Assembly (NCBI RefSeq): GCF_026151205.1
Contig: NC_087072.1
Coordinates: 2,127,375 to 2,191,374, forward strand
Length of the DNA: 64,000 nt
Origin: Bolinopsis microptera
Lineage: Eukaryota; Ctenophora; Tentaculata; Lobata; Bolinopsidae
Direction: 5' to 3'
Shown one piece after another: positions 1 through 10,600 of the stretch. The translations under genes and the position numbers were made by a program. The number at the start of each line of letters is the position of its first letter. The stretch's first letter is position 1. A model generated the notes under the pieces. That model had not been told where the DNA came from and made no database searches. It saw only the letters and a list, made by a program, of their open reading frames with translations.

Positions 1-713
1 GAGTATCGTCTAATAACAGCAACTCTTCCACTGATAACAGAGTCACTTCCGGTTTTTTTATTTCTGAATCCTCGGTTATACTGACTATAGGATCGTCGGT
101 CATACTGATTATAGGATTCTCGGTCATACTGATTCTAGGATCCTCAGTTGTACTGATTATAGGATCGTTGGTTATACTGATTATAGGATCTTGAATCATG
201 ATAACATCAGTAGACACCAACTTCTCAGGAGCTCTGGGACGGTCTAAACAAACATGTTTGCTGTCAGGTAAGATAGGGGATGATAACCTCCGCTTGCACT
301 CTGAAACAGTACCTACCACTGTAACCTCGTCTGAAACAGTACCTACCACTGCAACCTCGTCTGAAACAGTACCTACCACTGCAACCTCGTCTTCGAAATG
401 GTTTTTAAACCTCTCTATATGCTCCTGCCTTGACAAATTGTGGGAAAACCGTTTCAGAAGATATTTAGGAATACTCGTGGCATTATCCTCTATGAACGAG
501 AGAATAGTGTCCTGATACTGTCTGTCGTTTTCCAGAAAACAAAACTGACTGTTCTTATCAGTAATAATATGGAAGAAGTAGAACCAGGGAGAGGTTTTAC
601 CTGCCCGGTAAAGTTTGGAATAACAGAGGATACCGCGTTCTAGACTAATATTCTTGAGGTTTGTCAGTACTCCGAACCAGATTAAACCAGGTGCTGCTAT
701 CTCGTGACACATT
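1..713 (-). CDS. Unidentified gene, terminal part, open to the window edge
   Basis: On the minus strand one frame stays open from a likely splice acceptor (TTTGCTACAG, AG at 715-714) to base 1, about 237 codons. The first part reads like a folded domain, with an aromatic-rich stretch containing SPWFYFFHIITDKN and then QYQDTILSFIEDN. The second part is low complexity: three copies of a 10-residue unit (DEVAVVGTVS type) and five copies of an 8-residue unit (DPIISITN type). An ATG at 712 directly follows the acceptor, so this could be a first exon or an internal one. I recognise no family. Every listed open frame on the plus strand here is shorter and lies over the repeats. That it is coding rests on the long open frame, the acceptor and in-frame repeat lengths (30 and 24 bp). 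Confidence 0.5.
74..193. repeat. Five tandem copies of a 24-bp unit inside the left-edge gene
   Basis: Five consecutive 24-bp units of the form GGTTATACTGATTATAGGAT plus four bases. The period is a multiple of three and encodes an 8-residue repeat on the minus strand, so copy-number change would not break the frame. Confidence 0.85.
301..390. repeat. Three tandem copies of a 30-bp unit inside the left-edge gene
   Basis: Three units beginning CTGAAACAGTACCTACCACT, differing at one base. They encode a 10-residue repeat on the minus strand in the same frame as the 24-bp repeat. Confidence 0.9.
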
Positions 714-1262
714 CTGTAGCAAAATAATTAATAAATAAATAAATTATAACATTTATTACACGCTTCGACATAAAAATATACCCAACAGAGATGTACATTT
801 AAGGCATTCAAGCGAGACTTAGTGTTGAAATATCAAGCTTATGGACTTCTTGATCAGTTCATATTTTATGGAAAAATACAAGGAATATCATCAAAAGCTA
901 GGTGGAAAGTTGCTTAAGAAAAGACAGAAGTTCAGATTGCAGTAGTAATCTTACACCATACAGATACTTACAGTATTTCAAATTTGTATCTGATTTGGTT
1001 GAACATCCTGAACTGTTACAGAAGAAAAGTCTTGTACAGCATGTTTACTGCAGTCGGTTACTAGCTCATTTAACAATTAGACTATACATTTGTACATCAC
1101 GATAATCACTTTACAAGTTATATCCCTGCTGCTGCGGGAAGATAAGCGCTTTTAAAATGATTTAAACTAAAATTAAGCCCCGGTACAGTGGTACAACCCA
1201 TAAAAACTGAAAAGGTTACTGCAATAGCCAACTTTTACTTAACCTAATTAATAAACCTACCA
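714..1262. other. Intergenic or intron sequence, nothing recognised
   Basis: AT-rich, between the acceptor of the left-edge gene and the stop codon of the zinc-finger gene. It must hold the zinc-finger 3' UTR. The short open frame at 902-1105 has no features of a gene. Confidence 0.5.
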
Positions 1263-1610
1263 TTACCCATAATTATAGCAAGAATTAAACCCGTACATAT
1301 AATCGTTCTGAATGTAATACTGACTCTGTCTTATCATTCTGTTTTTATCCTGGGCACTAGCAGCCCGGAGCCGACGAGTCTGTATAAAATAAGAGTGGTG
1401 GCAGGTTGCCACGTGACATGCTACCCTGTACTTGGTGTGGAATGTGGCATGGCACGTGTCCACAGGACAGGACAGGGTTTTGGGGGAGTGGGTTTTGAGG
1501 TGTTCTGTTAGGATGCACTTTCGGGAGAACTTGTTCCCGCACCGGTGACACTGGTAGCCTCGCACTCGGAGGTGTCGGTGCATCTGGTGGTACACCAGAC
1601 TCTTCTTTAA
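1263..1610 (-). CDS. Zinc-finger gene, last coding exon (fingers 8 to 10)
   Basis: Acceptor TTGCTGCAG at 1619-1611, phase 0. It completes finger 8 (HQMHRH), then has finger 9 (CHRC...HLKTH) and finger 10 (CPVDTC...HVATCH, a C-x4-C variant), and ends with a Tyr/Asn-rich tail at stop 1265-1263. A second identical acceptor 66 bp upstream, from a tandem duplication, would lead to a stop after about a dozen codons. Confidence 0.85.
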   Translation of the reverse strand, partial: LKKSLVYHQMHRHLRVRGYQCHRCGNKFSRKCILTEHLKTHSPKTLSCPVDTCHATFHTKYRVACHVATCHHSYFIQTRRLRAASAQDKNRMIRQSQYYIQNDYMYGFNSCYNYG

Positions 1611-4600
1611 CTGCAGCAAGTGAGTATTCAAATATTGGCTTTATGTTAATAACGAATAAGTTAGACTCTTCTTTAACTGCAGCAAGTGAGTATTCAAATA
1701 TTTGCTTTATTTTAATAACCAATAAGTTAGATCATCTTACATAATATCACCTCATTATATTAAGCTTTTTCTATTTATAGTACTACTACTGTATCACTAT
1801 ACAGCTCAGTAGATTGTTCTAGATCGAATATATGTGAACGTTTTTTTAAACACATCTTTAACATTTAAAAAGTTAAAGTGCTTTGAAAAGACAAATAACA
1901 CTATACACACATACACGATACAATTGACATCATGTATTATACTACTCAAAAACAGTTAGTACAGTAACTACTGACCTTGAAGGATTTGTCACACAGGCCA
2001 CAATGGAAGGATTTCTGCGTTGTGTGCACTAGGGAGTGTCTCTTCCGGTTCTTGTTGTTGTTAAATGAGAGGGGACACTCTGTACACAGGTACTTCTTCT
2101 TAGGATGACTCTGTAGAAGTTATGTAATACCGCGTGTGTGTGTGATATTGCCTAGTTGATACCAGGAAATGGCCGGTAGGTATCAACATCAAATAACGTT
2201 TTAGATCTAAACAATTAGCTAATTATATTCACTGTAGTCTGTCTCAAGTGTATAATAAAAGTGTAAACACCAGTGCTCACTGCTCACCAGTGCTCACTGC
2301 TCACCAGTGCTCACTGCTCACCAGTGCTCACTGCTCACCAGTGCTCACTGCTCACCAGTGCTCACTGCTCACCAGTACTCACTGCTCACCAGTGCTCACT
2401 GCTCACCAGTGCTCACTGCTCACCAGTGCTCACTGCTCACCAGTACTCACTGCTCACCAGTGCTCACTGCTCACCATTGCTCACTGCTCACCAGTGCTCA
2501 CTGCTCACCAGTGCTCACTGCTCACCAGTGCTCACTGCTCACCAGTGCTCACTGCTCACCAGTGCTCACTGCTCACCAGTACTCACTGCTCACCAGTGCT
2601 CACTGCTCACCATTGCTCACTGCTCACCAGTGCTCACTGCTCACCAGTGCTCACTGCTCACCAGTGCCCACTGCTCACCAGTACTCACTGCTCACCAGTG
2701 CTCACTGCTCACCAGTGCTCACTGCTCACCAGTGCCCATTGCTCACCAGTGCTCACTGCTCACCAGTGCTCACTGCTCACCAGTGCCCACTGCTCACCAG
2801 TATTCACTGCTCACCAGTGCTCACTGCTCACCAGTGCTCACTGCTCACCAGTGCTCACTGCTCACCAGTGCTCACTGCTCACCAGTGCTCACTGCTCACC
2901 AGTGCTCACTGCTCACCAGTGCTCACTGCTCACCAGTGCTCACTGCTCACCAGTGCTCACTGCTCACCAGTGCTCACTGCTCACCAGTGCTCACTGCTCA
3001 CCAGTGCTCACTGCTCACCAGTGCTCACTGCTCACCAGTGCTCACTGCTCACCAGTGCTCACTGCTCACCAGTGCTCACTGCTCACCAGTGCTCACTGCT
3101 CACCAGTGCTCACTGTTCACCAGTGCTCACTGCTCACCAGTACTCACTGCTCACCAGTGCTCACTGCTCACCAGTGCTCACTGCTCACCAGTACTCACTG
3201 CTCACCAGTGCTCACTGCTCACCAGTACTCACTGCTCACCAGTGCTCACTGCTCACCAGTACTCACTGCTCACCAGTACTCACTGCTCACCAGTGCTCAC
3301 TGCTCACCAGTACTCACTGCTCACCAGTGCTCACTGCTCACCAGTACTCACTGCTCACCAGTGCTCACTGCTCACCAGTACTCACTGCTCACCAGTGCTC
3401 ACTGCTCACCAGTGCTCACTGCTCACCAGTGCTCACTGCTCACCAGTGCTCACTGCTCTGTGTACATAGGCTCTATCAGTACATTTAGGAATTAGGTGTC
3501 TGGTGTACACTTCCAATATAATGTGAGTTAAAAATTAGCGGATTTCTTCACTAGATGAACCTCCTGAAGATTCTTCCTAGAATAAAACACATGCTAAAGC
3601 AACTTACATCAACATGGCTCCACCATTCGTGAAGAGTCTCGAAGTAACCATTACAGTCTCGGCATCTCAAGGTTTTTCGCACATGCTGCAAGATAGGAAA
3701 TTTAAATTCTTAACAAACTAATTAAAATGTTAGTAGTTTGGGGTTGTATCTTTAAAAAGTAAAATTCTCATACATTTCCTGCTATGCCGAGTAAATTATA
3801 CCAAATTGGGACGGTGGCCCTTGTTCACTATAACACGTGTATAGTGTATAAAAACTACACAAGTTACCATGACAACTACCAACCTGCACTAGTTACCATG
3901 ACAACTACACTTGTTACCATGACAACTACACTACCTGCATAAGACGATGCCTCCTCAGATTGTACGAGCTCTGAAAGTAGATCCCACAAGCCTCGCAGTT
4001 CCACTGGGTCTGAGTATCGTGTGTTGTCACGTGACGCTTTAGAGACTGCTGACATCCAAATGTTTTATCACACTGAGAGGGACGTATTTAAGATACAAGT
4101 TTATATTATGATGTAAAGTAGATTGGCATTATTATTGCGGACTTTGGGGGAAGGAACCAGCAGTAAATCGGGGTTTTCGGTTAGTAGGGGTTTTGGTTTT
4201 TGAATCCAAAATTGTTTAAAAACGAGTGTAGAAAGGTTTGTGGTATCGCGATAAAAGTTAACCGTATTAAAAGTAATATAATCAAATTGTTGCTGTCTGT
4301 AGAGGAGACTAGAGGACGCTGTTCCCCATATTATTCAGATAATAATGTGTCTTCCCTTAGATTATTCGATTTTCAGTTATCTGAGCTACATTGTATCAGT
4401 TTGTTATTTCTGTTTATATACTTATATTACTGTAGGTATTAGATTACATTTTTTTGTAATTTTAAACAACTTGTATCACAATAAAGGAAATATATCAGAA
4501 TTTTTGAAAGTGCTCCAAATACTCTCAAACAATACCTTAGATCTGTTTTTCAAACATTTGGGAAACAAAGTTGCCACAATACATCGAGAGGGGATGCGGT

Positions 4601-7600
4601 TTTAATTTATTATTTTATCAATGGTTTTTGAAATATTATATAATCAACGTTAATAATAATGCAAGAAACAAAAGAGCGATGAACTGACTTAACAGTTAAC
4701 ATTGAACAGTTAACATTATAAAATAAAAGTAGGAGTGCTAAAGAGCAGAATTACCTGACTACAAGAAATCTGTCGTTCATACGGAGTATGCATTCTTCTG
4801 GTGTGCCTGGAATACAACAATTTACTTAAGTTAAGCGACTTAACATACGGAGTGTGCATTCTTCTCGTGTGCCTGGAATAAAACAATTTACGTAAGTTAA
4901 GCGACTTAACATACGGAGTATGCATTCTTCTGGTGTGCCTGGAATACAACAATTTACTTAAGTTAAGCGACTTAACATACGGAGTATGCATTCTTCTGGT
5001 GTGCCTGGAATAAAACAATTTACTTAAGTTAAGCGACTTAACATACGGAGTATGCATTCTTCTGGTGTGCCTGGAATAAAACAATTTACTTAAGTTAAGC
5101 GACTTAACATACGGGGTATGCATTCTTCTGGTGTGCCTGGAATAAAACAATTTACTTAAGTTAAGCGACTTAACATACGGGGTATGCATTCTTCTGGTGT
5201 GCCTGGAATAAAACAATTTACTTAAGTTAAGGGACTTAACATACGGAGTATGCATTCTTCTGGTGTGCCTGGAATAAAACAATTTACTTAAGTTAAGGGA
5301 CTTAACATACGGGGTATGCATTCTTCTGGTGTGCCTGGAATAAAACAATTTACTTAAGTTAAGCGACTTAACATACGGAGTATGCATTCTTCTGGTGTGC
5401 CTGGAATAAAACAATTTACTTAAGTTAAGGGACTTAACATACGGAGTATGCATTCTTCTGGTGTGCCTGGAATTAAACAATTTACTTAAGTTAAGCGACT
5501 TAACATACGGGGTATGCATTCTTTTCGTGTGCCTGGAATAAAACAATTTACTTAAGTTAAGCGACTTAACATACGGAGTATGCATTCTTCTGGTGTGCCT
5601 GGAATAAAACAATTTACTTAAGTTAAGCGACTTAACATACGGGGTATGCATTCTTTTCGTGTGCCTGGAATAAAACAATTTACTTAAGTTAAGCGACTTA
5701 ACATACGGAGTATGCATTCTTCTGGTGTGCCTGGAATAAAACAATTTACTTAAGTTAAGCGACTTAACATACGGAGTATGCATTCTTCTGGTGTGCCTGG
5801 AATAAAACAATTTACTTAAGTTAAGCGACTTAACATACGGAGTGTGCATTCTTCTGGTGTGCCTGGAATAAAACAATTTACTAAATTTAAGCGACTTAAC
5901 ATACGGAGTATGCATTCTTCTGGTGTGCCTGGAATTAAACAATTTACTTAAGTTAAGCGACTTAACATACGGAGTATGCATTCTTCTGGTGTGCCTGGAA
6001 TAAAACAATTTACTTAAGTTAAGCGACTTAACATACGGAGTATGCATTCTTCTGGTGTGCCTGGAATAAAACAATTTACTTAAGTTAAGCGACTTAACAT
6101 ACGGAGTATGCATTCTTCTGGTGTGCCTGGAATAAAACAATTTACTTAAGTTAAGCGACTTAACATACGGAGTATGCATTCTTCTGGTGTGCCTGGAATA
6201 AAACAATTTACTTAAGTTAAGCGACTTAACATACGGAGTATGCATTCTTCTGGTGTGCCTGGAATAAAACAATTTACTTAAGTTAAGCGACTTAACATAC
6301 GGAGTATGCATTCTTCTGGTGTGCCTGGAATAAAACAATTTACTTAAGTTAAGGGACTAAACATACGGGGTATGCATTCTTCTGGTGTGCCTGAAATAAA
6401 ACAATTTACTTAAGTTAAGGGACTTAACATACGGAGTATGCATTCTTCTGGTGTGCCTGGAATAAAACAATTTACTTAAGTTAAGCGACTTAACATACGG
6501 AGTATGCATTCTTCTGGTGTGCCTGGAATAAAACAATTTACTTAAGTTAAGCGACTTAACATACGGAGTATGCATTCTTCTGGTGTGCCTGGAATAAAAC
6601 AATTTACTTAAGTTAAGGGACTTAACATACGGAGTATGCATTCTTCTGGTGTGCCTGGAATAAAACAATTTACTTAAGTTAAGCGACTTAACATACGGAG
6701 TATGCATTCTTCTGGTGTGCCTGGAATAAAACAATTTACTTAAGTTAAGCGACTTAACATACGGAGTATGCATTCTTCTGGTGTGCCTGGAATAAAACAA
6801 TTTACTTAAGTTAAGCGACTTAACATACGGAGTATGCATTCTTCTGGTGTGCCTGGAATAAAACAATTTACTTAAGTTAAGCGACTTAACATACGGAGTA
6901 TGCATTCTTCTGGTGTGCCTGGAATAAAACAATTTACTTAAGTTAAGGGACTAAACATACGGGGTATGCATTCTTCTGGTGTGCCTGGAATAAAACAATT
7001 TACTTAAGTTAAGGGACTTAACATACGGGGTATGCATTCTTCTGGTGTGCCTGGAATAAAACAATTTACTTAAGTTAAGGGACTTAACATACGGGGTATG
7101 CATTCTTCTGGTGTGCCTGGAATAAAACAATTTACTAAATTTAAGCGACTTAACATACGGGGTATGCATTCTTCTGGTGTGCCTGGAATAAAACAATTTA
7201 CTTAAGTTAAGGGACTTAACATACGGGGTATGCATTCTTCTGGTGTGCCTGGAATAAAACAATTTACTTAAGTTAAGCGACTTAACATACGGAGTATGCA
7301 TTCTTCTGGTGTGCCTGGAATTAAACAATTTACTTAAGTTAAGCGACTTAACATACGGAGTGTGCATTCTTCTGGTGTGCCTGGAATAAAACAATTTACT
7401 TAAGTTAAGGGACTTAACATACGGAGTATGCATTCTTCTGGTGTGCCTGGAATTAAACAATTTACTTAAGTTAAGCGACTTAACATACGGAGTATGCATT
7501 CTTCTGGTGTGCCTGGAATAAAACAATTTACTTAAGTTAAGGGACTTAACATACGGAGTATGCATTCTTCTGGTGTGCCTGGAATAAAACAATTTACTTA

Positions 7601-10600
7601 AGTTAAGCGACTTAACATACGGGGTATGCATTCTTTTGGTGTGCCTGGAATAAAACAAGCGACTTAAGTTAAGCGACTTAACATACGGAGTATGCATTCT
7701 TCTGGTGTGCCTGGAATTAAACAATTTACTTAAGTTAAGCGACTTAACATGCGGGGTATGCATTCTTCTGGTGTGCCTGGAATAAAACAATTTACTTAAG
7801 TTAAGCGACTTAACATACGGGGTATGCATTCTTCTGGTGTGCCTGGAATAAAACAATTTACTTAAGTTAAGCGACTTAACATACGGGGTATGCATTCTTC
7901 TGGTGTGCCTGGAATAAAACAATTTACTTAAGTTAAGCGACTTAACATACGGGGTATGCATTCTTCTGGTGTGCCTGGAATAAAACAAGCGACTTAAGTT
8001 AAGCGACTTAACATACGGGGTATGCATTCTTCTGGTGTGCCTGGAATAAAACAATTTACTTAAGTTAAGCGACTTAACATACGGAGTATGCATTCTTCTG
8101 GTGTGCCTGGAATTAAACAATTTACTTAAGTTAAGCGACTTAACATACGGGGTATGCATTCTTCTGGTGTGCCTGGAATAAAACAATTTACTTAAGTTAA
8201 GCGACTTAACATACGGGGTATGCATTCTTCTGGTGTGCCTGGAATAAAACAATTTACTTAAGTTAAGCGACTTAACATACGGAGTATGCATTCTTCTGGT
8301 GTGCCTGGAATAAAACAATTTACTTAAGTTAAGCGACTTAACATACGGAGTATACATTCTTCTGGTGTGCCTGGAATAAAACAATTTACTTAAGTTAAGC
8401 GACTTAACATACGGGGTATGCATTCTTCTGGTGTGCCTGGAATAAAACAAGCGACTTAAGTTAAGCGACTTAACATACGGAGTATGCATTCTTCTGGTGT
8501 GCCTGGAATTAAACAATTTACTTAAGTTAAGCGACTTAACATGCGGGGTATGCATTCTTCTGGTGTGCCTGGAATAAAACAATTTACTTAAGTTAAGCGA
8601 CTTAACATACGGGGTATGCATTCTTCTGGTGTGCCTGGAATAAAACAATTTACTTAAGTTAAGGGACTTAACATACGGGGTATGCATTCTTCTGGTGTGC
8701 CTGGAATTAAACAATTTACTTAAGTTAAGCGACTTAACATACGGAGTATGCATTCTTCTGGTGTGCCTGGAATAAAACAATTTACTTAAGTTAAGGGACT
8801 TAACATACGGGGTATGCATTCTTTTCGTGTGCCTGGAATAAAACAATTTACTTAAGTTAAGCGACTTAACATACGGAGTATGCATTCTTCTGGTGTGCCT
8901 GGAATAAAACAATTTACTTAAGTTAAGCGACTTAACATACGGGGTATGCATTCTTCTGGTGTGCCTGGAATAAAACAATTTACTTAAGTTAAGCGACTTA
9001 ACATACGGAGTATGCATTCTTCTGGTGTGCCTGGAATAAAACAATTTACTTAAGTTAAGCGACTTAACATACGGGGTATGCATTCTTCTGGTGTGCCTGG
9101 AATAAAACAATTTACTTAAGTTAAGCGACTTAACATACGGGGTATGCATTCTTCTGGTGTGCCTGGAATAAAACAATTTACTTAAGTTAAGCGACTTAAC
9201 ATACGGAGTATGCATTCTTCTGGTGTGCCTGGAATAAAACAATTTACTTAAGTTAAGGGACTTAACATACGGAGTATGCATTCTTCTGGTGTGCCTGGAA
9301 TAAAACAATTTACTTAAGTTAAGCGACTTAACATACGGGGTATGCATTCTTCTGGTGTGCCTGGAATAAAACAATTTACTTAAGTTAAGGGACTTAACAT
9401 ACGGAGTATGCATTCTTCTGGTGTGCCTGGAATAAAACAATTTACTTAAGTTAAGCGACTTAACATACGGAGTATGCATTCTTCTGGTGTGCCTGAAATA
9501 AAACAATTTACTTTAGTTAAGCGACTTAACATACGGAGTATGCATTCTTCTGGTGTGCCTGGAATAAAACAATTTACTTAAGTTAAGCGACTTAACATAC
9601 GGAGTATGCATTCTTCTGGTGTGCCTGGAATAAAACAATTTACTTAAGTTAAGGGACTTAACATACGGAGTATGCATTCTTCTCGTGTGCCTGGAATAAA
9701 ACAAGCGACTTAAGTTAAGGGACTTAACATACGGGGTATGCATTCTTCTCGTGTGCCTGGAATAAAACAATTTACTTAAGTTAAGGGACTTAACATACGG
9801 AGTATGCATTCTTCTGGTGTGCCTGGAATAAAACAATTTACTTAAGTTAAGCGACTTAACATACGGAGTATGCATTCTTCTCGTGTGCCTGGAATAAAAC
9901 AAGCGACTTAAGTTAAGGGACTTAACATACGGGGTATGCATTCTTCTCGTGTGCCTGGAATAAAACAATTTACTTAAGTTAAGGGACTTAACATACGGAG
10001 TATGCATTCTTCTCGTGTGCCTGGAATAAAACAAGCGACTTAAGTTAAGGGACTTAACATACGGGGTATGCATTCTTCTCGTGTGCCTGGAATAAAACAA
10101 TTTACTTAAGTTAAGCGACTTAACATACGGAGTATGCATTCTTCTGGTGTGCCTGGAATAAAACAATTTACTTAAGTTAAGGGACTTAACATACGGAGTA
10201 TGCATTCTTCTGGTGTGCCTGGAATAAAACAATTTACTTAAGTTAAGCGACTTAACATACGGAGTATGCATTCTTCTGGTGTGCCTGGAATTAAACAATT
10301 TACTTAAGTTAAGGGACTTAACATACGGAGTATGCATTCTTCTGGTGTGCCAAGAATAAAACAATTTACTTAAGTTAAGCGACTTAACATAAGGAGTATG
10401 CATTCTTCTGGTGTGCCAAGAATTAAACAATTTACTTAAGTTAAGCGACTAAACATACGGAGTATGCATTCTTCTGGTGTGCCAAGAATTAAACAATTTA
10501 CTTAAGTTAAGGGACTTAACATACGGAGTATGCATTCTTCTGGTGTGCCTGGAATAAAACAATTTACTTAAGTTAAGCGACTTAACATACGGAGTATGCA

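Noticed and set aside
1357-1722. 121-codon frame overlapping the last zinc-finger exon
   Set aside because: Shadow frame; the finger frame carries exact C2H2 spacing and fits the splice phases.
2248-3495. Three overlapping 393-415 codon frames (SLLTSAHCSPVLTAHQ type)
   Set aside because: A 17-bp stop-free repeat is open in all three frames on that strand; it lies in an intron of the opposite-strand gene.
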